Positions 34,921-43,857 are shown, numbered from the stretch's first letter. The stretch is DNA of 64,000 nt from SLFH01 sp050486265 (GCA_050486265.1 JBJHCY010000016.1:7814-71813), one strand, 5' to 3'. The notes: generated from the letters alone by a model not told the origin. Numbers and translations: made by a program.

Positions 34921-35691
34921 GTCATCCTCATCGAGTCGCGGGCTTTGATCCGGCAGGTCCGGGCGAGGGAGCTTGAGCTTGCGCAGGAGCGATCGCAGAT
35001 CGCGCGGCCACGCCGAGCGGATATCGATTGGCTCGCCGGTGACCGGATGGTCGAAGGCGAGGCGGTGGGCGTGCAGGGCGAGGCGGGGGGCGGCGTTCTT
35101 GAGCGTCGGCGGGGCGTAGAGCTCGTCGCCGAGGACCGGCGCGTTGATCGCGTTCATGTGCACGCGGATCTGGTGCATGCGCCCGGTGATGGGGCGGGCT
35201 TCGACGAGCGCGGCGTACGGGGACTCGGCGAGCAGGCGGTAGGCGGTCAGGGCGGGCTTGCCCTCGGTGCTGATCTTGGCGCGTTTGACGGAGGTGTAGC
35301 GGTCTTTGCGCCGGACCGTTTCGTCGATGGGCAGGCGGATGACGCCCTTGGGCTCGGTGGGGGCCTTTTTGACGACCGCCCAGTAGAACTTGCGGACGGT
35401 GCGCGATTCGAAGGCGGCGCGGAGGGCGTCGTACGCCTGGTGGGAGAGGGCGACGACGAGCAGGCCGCTGGTCTCGCGGTCGAGGCGGTGGACGAGCCCG
35501 TGGTCTCGTTTCTCGCCGAGCTGGCTGAGGCGTTTTTCGTGCAGCGCGTACAGGCCGTTGAGCAGGGTGTCGTGCTGGTGGCCGACGCCGGGCTGGGTGA
35601 CGCGTCCCGAGGGCTTTTCGATGACGAGGATGTGCTCGTCTTCGTGATGGACGGCGAAAGTGACGCGCGGGTTTGCAGAGACTTGCGGCAA
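34852..35691 (-). CDS. RluA-family pseudouridine synthase
   Basis: A 279-residue enzyme making pseudouridine in rRNA or tRNA. The catalytic Asp is in HRLDRETSGLLV; other motifs are IEKPSGRVTQPG, TGRMHQIRVHM and APRLALHAHRLAF. No N-terminal S4 domain, so it is closer to RluA/TruC than RluC/D. The target base is unknown. It follows pgl after 3 nt and overlaps the end of hemW. Confidence 0.92.
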   Translation of the reverse strand: MPQVSANPRVTFAVHHEDEHILVIEKPSGRVTQPGVGHQHDTLLNGLYALHEKRLSQLGEKRDHGLVHRLDRETSGLLVVALSHQAYDALRAAFESRTVRKFYWAVVKKAPTEPKGVIRLPIDETVRRKDRYTSVKRAKISTEGKPALTAYRLLAESPYAALVEARPITGRMHQIRVHMNAINAPVLGDELYAPPTLKNAAPRLALHAHRLAFDHPVTGEPIDIRSAWPRDLRSLLRKLKLPRPDLPDQSPRLDEDDSADAGDELRSDAVGEQDAGLGQ

Positions 35692-35694
35692 GGG

Positions 35695-36435
35695 TTACTC
35701 CACGCCGCAGGCAGCGAAGTCGAGGTACCAGCGGAGCTCGCCGCCGATGGGGCGGAGCGAGCCGAGGCTCATGGGATGGTCGGACTCGTCTGCGGCGAGG
35801 GAGATCGCGTCGCGCGAGCGTTCGCCGGTGGCGAGGACGGCGATGAAGCGCGAGGCGTTGACGAGCCGACGGGTCATGCCGACGACATCGCCGTCGATGG
35901 TGATGAGGGGGTCGTGGTCGCTCTCGCCGGGGAGCGGGCAGGTCGGGTGCTCGCTGAGGCGCGGGGCGAGGAGGACATAGTCGAGGCGGTCCTGGCCCTT
36001 CTCGCGCCAGGCGAGGTTCTCCTGGAGGGTGGCCTCGTAGGCCCGGGCGGGCTCGGGCGAGTCGCAGGGGACGGGGTGCATCTGCTCGGGCGGGATGTCG
36101 GAGTGGTCGAGCAGCCAGTCGCGGACATCGCGGTAGGCGCTGGCGGGGTCTGCGGGGTCGAGGTGGCGGTCGGCGACGAGCCAGATGTGGGTGCGCTTCC
36201 AGGGGAAGGCCCGCATGGGCGGGTCGACCATGAGTCGCCGGTAGACCGGGGCGGTCGCGGGGCCCGCGGTCAGGGCCATGTGGAAGTCTCCGAAGGCGCG
36301 GACGCAGCCCAGGGCGTGGATGAGCAGGTCGGCGGTCAGGGCGTCGACGACCTCGTCGAGCTCCTTGCGCAGGACCACGGCGCCGGGGAGGTTCGGCGGC
36401 GTGGGCTCGGGGGCGAGGTCGTAGGGGCTGCTCAT
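35695..36435 (-). CDS. pgl: 6-phosphogluconolactonase
   Basis: A 246-residue enzyme of the pentose phosphate pathway, in the glucosamine-6-phosphate isomerase fold. Seen: ALTAGPATAPVYRRLM (phosphate loop), WKRTHIWLVADRHLDP, DYVLLAPRLSEHPTCPLPG (the GxDGHT-like site is modified) and a C-terminal LATGERSRDAI. The active-site loop is diverged, so lactonase activity is likely but not certain. Co-transcribed with the rluA-type gene. Confidence 0.8.
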   Translation of the reverse strand: MSSPYDLAPEPTPPNLPGAVVLRKELDEVVDALTADLLIHALGCVRAFGDFHMALTAGPATAPVYRRLMVDPPMRAFPWKRTHIWLVADRHLDPADPASAYRDVRDWLLDHSDIPPEQMHPVPCDSPEPARAYEATLQENLAWREKGQDRLDYVLLAPRLSEHPTCPLPGESDHDPLITIDGDVVGMTRRLVNASRFIAVLATGERSRDAISLAADESDHPMSLGSLRPIGGELRWYLDFAACGVE

Positions 36436-36544
36436 GCGTTTGCTGCGATCTGCTGTGGGAGAACTACCATCGCAACTCTAGTGTCGGTGTTTGGGGCCTG
36501 CGTTACAACCCGGCCGCCGACAACACCCCGAACGGAGACGAGTC

Positions 36545-37603
36545 TTGCCCCCGATCGTCCGGATGATCGACGCCAACGCGAACCGTGCCTGCGAGGCGGC
36601 CCGGGTCCTGGAGGATCTGGCCCGGTTTGTGCTTGGCGACGGGGAGGTCGCGTCGGGGTTCAAATCGCTGCGTCACGACCTGCGGGGGGCGGTGGGGGCG
36701 GCCGGGATCGATCCGCTGATGCTCGCGGCGTGGCGGGATCCGGAGGGCGACCCCGGGACTCGGCTGAGCCATGAGGGGGAGGCGAGGCGGGCGGGAACGC
36801 CGGCGATCGCGTCGGCCGCGGCGGGGCGGCTGGGCGAGGCGCTGCGTGCGATCGAGGAGTCGCTCAAGACGATCGATGCGGAGCGGGGGCGGGAGGTCGA
36901 GCGGTTGCGGTACGGGGCGTATGCGCTGTCGCGCAGGGTTGAGCTTGCGCTGGGGACGGGGCGGGCGAGGCAGTGGCGGGTGTGCGTGCTGCTCACCGAG
37001 TCGCTGTGCGTGCATCACGCGTGGGACGAGGTTGCGCGGCTGGCGATCGAGGGCGGGGCGGACTGTTTGCAGCTTCGCGAGAAGTCGATGGAGGGCGGCG
37101 AGTTGGTCGAGCGTGCGCGGGCGCTGGTGGTGATCGCGAGGCCGGCGGGGGTGAGCGTGATCGTGAACGACCGGGTGGATGTCGCGCTGCTGAGCGGGGC
37201 GGACGGGGTGCATGTCGGGCAGCGGGATCTCGGCGTTCGGGATGTGCGCCGGATCGCTGGGGCGGGGCTGCTGGTGGGGGTGTCGACGGCGGATCTGGCG
37301 CAGGCGAGGCGCGCGGTTTCGGATGGGGCGGACTCCATCGGGTGCGGGCCGATGTTTGCGAGCACGACGAAGGCGAAGCCGGTGTTGAGCGGGCCGTCGT
37401 TTGTGCGCGAGGTTGTTGGGGATGCGGTGTGCGGGGGCGTGCCGCACTTGGCGATCAGCGGGATTACGCCGGAGAACATCGGGGTGTTGGTTGAGGCGGG
37501 CTGCCGTGGTGTGGCGGTGAGTTCGGTTGTGTGCGGTGCGGCGGATCCTGCGGGTGTTTGCCGCGAGCTTCGGGGTGCGTTTGATGGCGCGGACGGCGCA
37601 TGA
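36545..37603 (+). CDS. thiE: Thiamine-phosphate synthase with N-terminal helical domain
   Basis: A 352-residue protein. The C-terminal ~200 residues are a full ThiE TIM barrel joining the pyrimidine and thiazole phosphates: CLQLREKSMEGGELVERA, VIVNDRVDVALLSGADGVHV, GVSTADLAQA and GCGPMFASTTKA, then AISGITPENIG. The N-terminal ~150 residues (RMIDANANRACEAARVLEDL) form the helical ThiE-associated domain seen in some bacteria. TTG 36545 is favoured because GGAG lies 7 nt upstream; ATG 36563 is an alternative. Confidence 0.9.
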   Translation: MPPIVRMIDANANRACEAARVLEDLARFVLGDGEVASGFKSLRHDLRGAVGAAGIDPLMLAAWRDPEGDPGTRLSHEGEARRAGTPAIASAAAGRLGEALRAIEESLKTIDAERGREVERLRYGAYALSRRVELALGTGRARQWRVCVLLTESLCVHHAWDEVARLAIEGGADCLQLREKSMEGGELVERARALVVIARPAGVSVIVNDRVDVALLSGADGVHVGQRDLGVRDVRRIAGAGLLVGVSTADLAQARRAVSDGADSIGCGPMFASTTKAKPVLSGPSFVREVVGDAVCGGVPHLAISGITPENIGVLVEAGCRGVAVSSVVCGAADPAGVCRELRGAFDGADGA

Positions 37604-37614
37604 AAAAAGCGGGA

Positions 37615-37640
37615 AGCCGGGTGCGTACACAACCCGGCCC
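37615..37640 (-). terminator. Possible terminator for the 40-residue peptide gene
   Basis: GCCGGGT and ACCCGGC form a stem (about 37616-37638). On the minus strand it is followed, after seven nucleotides, by a run of six T. It also lies just after the thiE stop. Confidence 0.45.
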
Positions 37641-37707
37641 CCGCCCTCTCCTCCATGGCCGACCAGCGAGCGGGGACACAGCGGCCGGCCGCGGGGCGGC
37701 ACTGTTC

Positions 37708-37830
37708 TCAGGCCTTCGGTTTCACCTCGACGGTTTGGGGCGTTCTGCGTCGTCTTGCCGCGATGATTTCGAGGTCTCGGAGTTCTTCGAGCAAGAGCGG
37801 CGGGAAGAGGCGGAGCCAGAGTTTCCACAT
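37708..37830 (-). CDS. 40-residue peptide of unknown function
   Basis: A short gene: MWKLWLRLFPPLLLEELRDL, then EIIAARRRRTPQTVEVKPKA. The N-terminus is amphipathic and Trp/Leu-rich, the middle has four Arg in a row. An AAGGAG site lies 9 nt before the ATG and a hairpin with a T-run follows about 70 nt downstream. No gene is assigned otherwise to this 500-nt gap. It could be a membrane-associated micropeptide. The strong ribosome site is the main support. Confidence 0.55.
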   Translation of the reverse strand: MWKLWLRLFPPLLLEELRDLEIIAARRRRTPQTVEVKPKA

Positions 37831-38113
37831 GTCGCAGCGCTCCTTTCGGTTCGGCGCGGACTGGTGCGCGTCGGACATTGCGTGCTTTGATCGATCGGCG
37901 CGGCGTGATCGGCGTGGTGCGATGAGACCGCCCGCGATTCGCGTGATTCACTTGTTTCTTGCCGGATTCCCTAGGTCCCCACCCGGGTCTCCGGACGGCC
38001 GTTTCCGGCCAGACGAGAGTCGCTACGCGGGGTATGGGCGTGCGGTTGCAGGCGCGCAAGGGCTTGCGGCGAAACGACTTGTGGGTTTGGGTGGTTCCGC
38101 GTAGGCGGTGTGG

Positions 38114-38755
38114 TCAGGCGTTGGTGCTCGGGGGCTCCTTGCCGGTGAGCTCTTTGTAGAGCTCGTCGGTGATGCCCAGGTACTCACGCATGTGCGCGTC
38201 GTACATGGCTTCGTCCTGATCGCGGGAGAGGTCGAGGCGGAGTTCGTTGATGACCTTGGTGCCCTGGGCGATCCAGCCGTCGAAGGTTTCCTTGGAGATG
38301 TTGGCGTGGATCCATTCGCCGATGGGACCCTTGAAGGGCGGGCGCGGGAGTTTGGAGCCGGGGCGTCCGGTGCGCTGGCAGACGAAGGATCCTCCGGCGC
38401 TGGCGGTGGCCTCCTTGACCTTGACCTCGGGGATCGGCGCATCGAGCTGTTCGAGGAGCTCTTTCATGGCGTTCTGGGGCATGCGGTCGCCTCGCTCGGC
38501 GGCGGCCTTGTAGCCCTCGGTGAGGACCTTTGCGGCTTCATCTGTACGGTTGGCGGCCATGAGCGCGGCGCCGCAGAGCTGGTAGGCCTTGGTCATGGCG
38601 GGGTTGACCTCGAAGCAGCGTCTGTAGGAGGCGGCGGCGTCTTCGAAGCGCATGGCCTGGTTGTACGCGTTGCCGAGGGAGAAGTGCGCCATGTCGTTGT
38701 CGGGGTCTTCGCGGCACATGTTCTCGAACTGGGCGATGCGTGTGTCGAGGTCCAT
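38114..38755 (-). CDS. TPR protein fused to a YggX-like Fe(II)-trafficking domain
   Basis: A 213-residue protein. The first ~100 residues are TPR repeats (AHFSLGNAYNQAMRFEDAAA and SYRRCFEVNPAMTKAYQLCG). The last ~90 resemble YggX: FVCQRTGRPG (Cys near the domain start), LPRPPFKGPIGEWIHANISK, ETFDGWIAQGTKVINELRLD and MREYLGI. YggX protects iron-sulfur clusters. A fusion to TPR is unusual. AGGAG lies 6 nt before the ATG. Cytoplasmic. Confidence 0.82.
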   Translation of the reverse strand: MDLDTRIAQFENMCREDPDNDMAHFSLGNAYNQAMRFEDAAASYRRCFEVNPAMTKAYQLCGAALMAANRTDEAAKVLTEGYKAAAERGDRMPQNAMKELLEQLDAPIPEVKVKEATASAGGSFVCQRTGRPGSKLPRPPFKGPIGEWIHANISKETFDGWIAQGTKVINELRLDLSRDQDEAMYDAHMREYLGITDELYKELTGKEPPSTNA

Positions 38756-38808
38756 CGTCGGCTCCTGGGTGCTTGGTCGGATCGAACCATACGCGCCGAG
38801 AACGAGAA

Positions 38809-38842
38809 ACGCCCCCGCCGGGCGTTGCCGCGTCGGGGGCGT
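38809..38842 (-). terminator. Terminator of the dockerin-type gene at 38875
   Basis: ACGCCCCCG (38809-38817) pairs with CGGGGGCGT (38834-38842); on the minus strand TTCTCGTT follows. Confidence 0.7.
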
Positions 38843-38874
38843 CTGTTCTTGAAGGGTTTGTGTGGGCGCTGGGT

Positions 38875-39732
38875 TCAGCAGCCTGCGGCGAAGGCGGAAA
38901 GGAAGGCGAAGAAGTCGTCGGCGTCGATCACGCCGTCGTTGTTGAAGTCGGCGATCGGATCGCCGGCGGCGAAGAGGCTGAGGAAGAGGAAGAAGTCGTC
39001 AGCGTCAACGACGCCGTCGCCGTTGAGGTCGGGCGGGCATGTGGGGCCTGCGGCCTCGAAGGTGAGGCGGTTGATGGTGAAACTAGCGGTGGGGTTGCCG
39101 CCGGACGGGGCGAGAAATGACGAGGCGGAGATAGCGCGACCCCACGCGTCGTTGCTGGCGACGCGGTCGAGGAAGATGTTGGAGGTGATGTCGCTTCCGG
39201 GGTGGGAGTAGAGGATCACGAGATCGCCGCCCTGGTAGGTGTAGGGGTCGAAGGTGATCTCGTAGCCCCACGGGTTTGGCTCTGGGGCTGCGGGGCTGGT
39301 GTTCTCGAACGCTCCCTCGGGGATGGTCAGCGGGCCGCTGCGGACGAGCACGGCGTTGAGCATGTTGTCGGCGAAGGTGCTGCTCATGTTGAAGATGGGG
39401 TTTGCGGCCTCGGCGAGGGTGATCTGGTAGTCGGCCCATGTGGCGCCGCCGGGCGGGGGCCAGGTCGGGTCGTTTGATGCGCTGATGCTGGCGCGCCAGG
39501 TGACGCCGGTGATGGTCATGCCGGGCATGAGTCCCTGTGCGGCGAGTTCGAATTCGGTGAACTGCTGCTGGTAGGTGCGGGCGTTGCCGGCGTCGCGGGT
39601 GAGTGTGTTGAGGCCGCCGGTGCCTCGTTCGTTCGCTTGGGCCCCGGGCACGACGGCGAACGATTGGGCCGAAGCGGAAGCGGCGAGCCCGGCGACAGCG
39701 AGAGCGGCAAGAGCGGTTGGAATTCTGGTCAC
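38875..39732 (-). CDS. Secreted protein with GC-ending dockerin-like module (paralogue A)
   Basis: A 285-residue exported protein. The signal peptide (VTRIPTALAALAVAGLAASA) is followed by a beta-rich passenger domain of about 215 residues. The C-terminus has two EF-hand-like loops, DLNGDGVVDADDFFLFLSLF and DFNNDGVIDADDFFAFLSAF, and stops in AAGC. Such modules anchor many Phycisphaerae secreted proteins. The passenger is closely related to the one at 39936-40679, which ends in a PEP-CTERM-like tail instead. GTG 39732 has GAGGAG 7 nt upstream. Confidence 0.88.
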   Translation of the reverse strand: MTRIPTALAALAVAGLAASASAQSFAVVPGAQANERGTGGLNTLTRDAGNARTYQQQFTEFELAAQGLMPGMTITGVTWRASISASNDPTWPPPGGATWADYQITLAEAANPIFNMSSTFADNMLNAVLVRSGPLTIPEGAFENTSPAAPEPNPWGYEITFDPYTYQGGDLVILYSHPGSDITSNIFLDRVASNDAWGRAISASSFLAPSGGNPTASFTINRLTFEAAGPTCPPDLNGDGVVDADDFFLFLSLFAAGDPIADFNNDGVIDADDFFAFLSAFAAGC

Positions 39733-39874
39733 GATCGGTCTCCTCGGTTCAGATGCGCTCGTTGGCGACCCCCACGACGAGGGCCGAAACGGATGGTGTT
39801 GTGCTACTTTGCCGGATTTCGGCGGCTGTGTCAAGCCTTTGCCGGCGGAGGGGCCGGACCGTGTGCGCATGAGA

Positions 39875-39904
39875 AAGGCTCCCGCCGAAGAGGACGGGAG
39901 CCTT
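39875..39904 (-). terminator. Terminator of the PEP-CTERM-like gene at 39936
   Basis: AAGGCTCCCG (39875-39884) and CGGGAGCCTT (39895-39904) form a perfect 10-bp stem; on the minus strand TTTCT follows. Confidence 0.8.
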
Positions 39905-39935
39905 CTGGAAGCCGGTCGGTGTTGTCTTGCGCGTC

Positions 39936-40679
39936 TCAGCGGCGCCTGCGGAGTGCGACGAGGCCGCAGATTCCAAAGAGCGCCGAGGCGCCCGGAGCGG
40001 GGACGAAGCTGAAGCGTGTGATGATGAAGCTCGAAGTGGGGCTTCCGCCGGTGGGGGCCTGGAAGCTGCTTGCGCTGATGGCGCGTCCCCAGGCGTCGTC
40101 GCTGCTGACGCGGTCGAGGAAGATGTTGCTGTTGATGTCGCTGCCGTTGTGGGAGTAGAGGACGACGAGGTCACCGCCCTGATAGGTGTACGGGGCGATG
40201 GCGATCTCGGGGCCCCATGGGTTCGGGTCGGGCGCCGCGGGGTTGTCGTTCGCGAAGGAGTTCTCGGGGATGTGGAGCGAGCCGCTCTGGACCATGACGG
40301 GGTTGAGCATGTTGTCGGCGAAGGTGCTGCTCATGTTGGAGATGGGATTCGCCGCCTGGGCGAATGTGATCTCGTAGTCGTCCCATGTGGCGCCGCCCGC
40401 GGGGGGCCAGGTCGCGGGGTTGGAGGAGGTGATGCTGGCGCGCCAGGTGATGCCTGTCATGGGCATGCCGGGCATAAGCCCTTGAGCGGCGAGCTCTGCC
40501 TCGGTGAACTGCTGCTGATAGGTGCGCGGGTTGCCGCTGTCGCGGACGAGGGTGTTGAGCCCGCCGTTTCCACGCTCGTTGGCGTTGGCCTGGGGCACGA
40601 CGGCGAAGTCCTGCGCCGAAGCGGCGCCGGAGGCTGCCGCGAGGGCGGCCGCCGCGAGCACAATGGGGATGGGACGCAT
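39936..40679 (-). CDS. Secreted PEP-CTERM-like protein (paralogue B)
   Basis: A 247-residue exported protein. Signal peptide MRPIPIVLAAAALAAASG. The passenger shares blocks with its neighbour at 38875-39732 (ERGNGGLNTLVRDSGNPRTY, QQQFTEAELAAQGLMPGMPM, STFADNMLN, GSDINSNIFLDRVSSDDAWG). The tail VPAPGASALFGICGLVALRR is a PAP variant of the PEP-CTERM signal: motif, helix, Arg cluster. The paralogous pair thus uses two different surface-anchoring tails. GGAGGAG sits upstream of ATG 40679. Confidence 0.88.
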   Translation of the reverse strand: MRPIPIVLAAAALAAASGAASAQDFAVVPQANANERGNGGLNTLVRDSGNPRTYQQQFTEAELAAQGLMPGMPMTGITWRASITSSNPATWPPAGGATWDDYEITFAQAANPISNMSSTFADNMLNPVMVQSGSLHIPENSFANDNPAAPDPNPWGPEIAIAPYTYQGGDLVVLYSHNGSDINSNIFLDRVSSDDAWGRAISASSFQAPTGGSPTSSFIITRFSFVPAPGASALFGICGLVALRRRR

Positions 40680-40885
40680 GCTAAATCTCCTCCTGCCGGA
40701 ACATTTGTTATCTGCACTCCCCACGACAGAGGCGTGCAATACTCTCGCGTCGCAGTTTGCCATGATCGGCGGGGGATCGTCAATACCGAACACGGGAATC
40801 CGTTGTAAAAGCTGGGTGTTCGTGATCCCGGGCGATGTTTATTGGACCTTGATGGGCTTGGTCTTCAGCATCAGGAACAAGAAAA

Positions 40886-40911
40886 GTGCCCGCGGCTGGA
40901 ACCGCGGGCAC
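40886..40911 (-). terminator. Terminator of the PEP-CTERM-like gene at 40945
   Basis: GTGCCCGCGG and CCGCGGGCAC form a 10-bp stem with a TTTTC run on the minus strand. Confidence 0.85.
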
Positions 40912-40944
40912 TCATAAGTAGCGGCACAGTGTCTGAGACTCGGC

Positions 40945-41574
40945 TCAGCGGCGGCGGCGGAGGGCGACGAGGCCGCCCAGGCCGATCAGGGCCGCAGAGG
41001 CCGGCGCGGGGACGATCTCGTAGTGGACCGAGCCGGAGAAGGCGCGGGGCGAGAAGATGCTGCCGCCGAAGGCGGAGGACGCGGTGGTTGCGTTGTTGCT
41101 GAAGAGTTGGAGCGTGCCGTCGGTGTAGAGCTCGTCGGGCGGGTTGGAGCTGTTGCCGTAGTAGCGAATGCCGCCGGATTCGAGGGCCTGGAGGTAGACG
41201 GCGACGGTGCCGCCGTCGGGGACGACGATGCTGGAGCTCAGGGGCATCTCGGAGGTGACAGCGGTCCCGTTGCGGGTGACCATGAGCGTCTGGGTGAGTG
41301 TCCAGCCGGCGGGATCCGTGTTGTTGCCGACATAGGTGCCCGGGCGCGTCCAGACCTCGATGGGGACATCGGTGCCGACGGTGCCGCTCAAGCCCGAGAA
41401 GTCGAACTGGTTGACGACGAGGAACTCGCCGGCGGGGGAGAGGTCGGTCAGGTCCATCCAGACGCCGCCGCTGCCGTTGTTGTTGGGCACCTGGGTCGTC
41501 AGGACATTGGCGTGCGCGGCGCCGGCGGCGAGCAGGACGCCGGCCGATGCAAGGGCTGTTGTGCAACGAATCAT
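40945..41574 (-). CDS. Secreted PEP-CTERM-like protein
   Basis: A 209-residue exported protein: signal peptide MIRCTTALASAGVLLAAGAA, a beta-rich domain (GGVWMDLTDLSPAGEFLVVN, DVPIEVWTRPGTYVGNN) and the tail VPAPASAALIGLGGLVALRR. It is not clearly related to the neighbouring paralogue pair. AAGGAGAG lies before ATG 41574. Role unknown; the tail suggests cell-surface sorting by an exosortase. Confidence 0.85.
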   Translation of the reverse strand: MIRCTTALASAGVLLAAGAAHANVLTTQVPNNNGSGGVWMDLTDLSPAGEFLVVNQFDFSGLSGTVGTDVPIEVWTRPGTYVGNNTDPAGWTLTQTLMVTRNGTAVTSEMPLSSSIVVPDGGTVAVYLQALESGGIRYYGNSSNPPDELYTDGTLQLFSNNATTASSAFGGSIFSPRAFSGSVHYEIVPAPASAALIGLGGLVALRRRR

Positions 41575-42042
41575 AGCTCTTCTCTCCTTCATTTCGTTAC
41601 TCGAAGTACCCGGTCCACGAGTCCCGGGCGAAGCCCGCCGCGCCCCACGAAAGGCGATCGAGACGCGAGCGATGCAGATCTCTTGATCCACAAACTAGAG
41701 GAAGCTTGTTTGTCAAGCAAGGGGTTCGCTGCTGAAAGTGCGGGATTTCAGGGTCGCGGGACCGTCGAAGAACCGTTATCGGGTCATTTGGATCAGCGAG
41801 CGGACGCCATGGATTCGTCTCATCTTGTTTGTTCGAACGATGGACAACGGGGTGCGGGTGATGGGGGTGCAACTCTTCGGCGGTCCGTGCCGCGGATGTG
41901 TGGGGCGTGGAATGCGCAGCACGGGCGTCTCGGCGTTGCGAGAGTGTTCGGGCCCGGGGTCACGGGTCGACGCTGCGCCGGGGCGGGTATGCCGATGCAC
42001 AGATCGATCGCGGTGCGCCGATGCAACTGGTGGAGCGACGCG
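41575..42042. other. Intergenic region, promoter-like -35 only
   Basis: A 468-nt gap without a supported gene. A perfect TTGACA reads on the minus strand at 41716-41711, upstream of the gene ending at 40945, but no good -10 lies at 16-18 nt. The overlapping open frames have no family resemblance. Confidence 0.35.
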
Positions 42043-43857
42043 TCAGCGACCGGGCCCGGTGAGGGGCCTGCTGATGTGGTGGTCGATGATTCTGCCGTGC
42101 TCGTTGAAGACCTTGAGGTCCTGGGTCTCGCCCTTGATGGTCAGCAGGATGAAGTGGCGTTCGGAGATGGACTTTGCGAGGTAGGGGGTTTCGGCCGCGG
42201 CGTGGACCTCGCGCGTCGAGACGCCCCATGCGCCGTCGCCGACATAGACGATGCCGTCGGGGTTTTCGCGTTCGGTCTTGATGGGAACGGTGCGCTTGTA
42301 GGCGTGGTCGTGGTTTTCGAAGGCGATGCGGACGCCGTAGCGCTCGAAGAGGGGGATCCAGTGTTCGCGGATGCGTGTGGGGACGGCGCCGAAGAAGTCT
42401 CGGACGGAGGGGAAGGCGGGGTAGTGGTAGACGGGGATGATGTGCGGGACGCCCTTGCGCTCTGCGATGATTTCGGCGAGCCACTCGGTCTGTGCGCCCT
42501 CGACGGGGCCGGAGTGGTCTGAATCGAGCAGGATGATGCTCATGTAATCGCCGAAGTCGAGCGCGGCGTAGCCGGGGTGGCCGGGGAAGGCGAACATGTT
42601 GAAGTAGTAAGGTGCGATCGTGTCGCGGTACTCGTCGGTGTTTTCGTAGGAGTCTCTGCCGCGCTGAGCGCCCCAGTAGAAGCCCCCGACGATCTCGTGG
42701 TTGCCGATGCCCATGAGGACGGGGATGACGCGTCCGTCTTCGAGGATGAGGGTGTCGTTCATCGCTCTGAAGAAGGAGTGCCAGCGTCCGACACGGTCTT
42801 CGCGTCCGTCGGCGTAGGCGAGGTCGCCGCCCCAGACGATGAAGTCTGGGTCCATGCGTGCGGCCTCGGTGTTGACGCGGGCCATCCACTCGTAGCGGTG
42901 ATGGACATCGCCTCCGACTGCGATGCGGATGGGGCGTTCGTCGGCGGTCGCGGGCATGGTGCGGAAGCGGAGGGTCGGGGTCGAGGCGCCGCGCTGGTCG
43001 CGGAGGATGCGGAACTTGTAGTCCGAGTCGGGCCGGAGGCCGGTGAGTTCAACGGTGTAGATCGGGCGTCCGACGAAGACCATCGGGTGGCGGGAGATCT
43101 CGGCCTCGCGGTAGTCGTCCGAGCCGGCGGGGGCGTAGACGAGCTTGACGGAGGGGTCGTGCTCGTCGAAGTGCCACTGGATGGTCATGGTGGTGGTGGG
43201 GTCGCGCTGCCAGGTGAGGTAGAGGGCGGGTGGGATCGCCGTGTCCTCGGTGACGGTCAGTTCGACGCCGAGGCAGATGTCGCTGCTGCGCAGGGATTGG
43301 TTGTGGACGCTGGCGGCCAGGACATTGCGCCCTCGCCTGAGGAGGGCGGGGTCGAGCTCGAACTCGGCGTCCTCGATGGAGGGGTTGGTCCAGGTGGTGG
43401 TGAGCGTGGCGTGGGTGATCTCGCCCTCGGGCATCAGCTCGGTGCGCCCGAGCTCGACGCCGTTGAGGTAGAAGACGGCGCCGTCGTCGATGATGTGTCG
43501 GAGGTTGAGCGAGACGCCTTCTGTGGGGCCTTCGTAGTTGAACTCGGTGCGGAAGTAGTAGGCGGCGAGGTTGGGGTTGAGCTCGGTCTGCAGGCCGGGC
43601 TCCGGCCAGCGGCCTCTGCGGTCGGCGGTGTCGTAGCCGAGGAGGGCGGGGCCTTCGCTCCAGCCCGAATCGTCGTAGTCGGGTTGGGTCCATTCGGCGC
43701 CGAGGTCTTCGTCGCTGTCGTGGTAGCGCCAGTTCGCGTCGAACTCGATGAGGACAAGGCCGTCCCTTGGCAGGTCCGCCCGCGCTGCGACGGGCAAGAC
43801 CAGGGCGAGCAGGACGGCCAACAGGAGCGGACGCCGGAGCGTGGAGGGGTGCATCAT
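42043..43857 (-). CDS. Secreted purple-acid-phosphatase-like metallophosphoesterase
   Basis: A 604-residue exported protein. A signal peptide (MMHPSTLRRPLLLAVLLALV) precedes a beta-sandwich of about 200 residues (FRTEFNY, FYLNGVELGRT), a fibronectin-like PAP N-domain (ALYLTWQRDPTTTMTIQWHF), then the catalytic domain. Metal ligands are in AVGGDVHH, WGGDLAYADG, GIGNHEIVGG, PVYHYP and FENHDHAYKR. The last motif has Asn for the usual Gly before the His pair. No ribosome site is apparent. Substrate unknown; a phosphatase or nucleotidase is likely. Confidence 0.87.
   Translation of the reverse strand: MMHPSTLRRPLLLAVLLALVLPVAARADLPRDGLVLIEFDANWRYHDSDEDLGAEWTQPDYDDSGWSEGPALLGYDTADRRGRWPEPGLQTELNPNLAAYYFRTEFNYEGPTEGVSLNLRHIIDDGAVFYLNGVELGRTELMPEGEITHATLTTTWTNPSIEDAEFELDPALLRRGRNVLAASVHNQSLRSSDICLGVELTVTEDTAIPPALYLTWQRDPTTTMTIQWHFDEHDPSVKLVYAPAGSDDYREAEISRHPMVFVGRPIYTVELTGLRPDSDYKFRILRDQRGASTPTLRFRTMPATADERPIRIAVGGDVHHRYEWMARVNTEAARMDPDFIVWGGDLAYADGREDRVGRWHSFFRAMNDTLILEDGRVIPVLMGIGNHEIVGGFYWGAQRGRDSYENTDEYRDTIAPYYFNMFAFPGHPGYAALDFGDYMSIILLDSDHSGPVEGAQTEWLAEIIAERKGVPHIIPVYHYPAFPSVRDFFGAVPTRIREHWIPLFERYGVRIAFENHDHAYKRTVPIKTERENPDGIVYVGDGAWGVSTREVHAAAETPYLAKSISERHFILLTIKGETQDLKVFNEHGRIIDHHISRPLTGPGR

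Noticed and set aside
41711..41716. TTGACA box as promoter of the gene at 40945-41574
   Set aside because: No convincing -10 at 16-18 nt; the nearest hexamer is TTGTGG.
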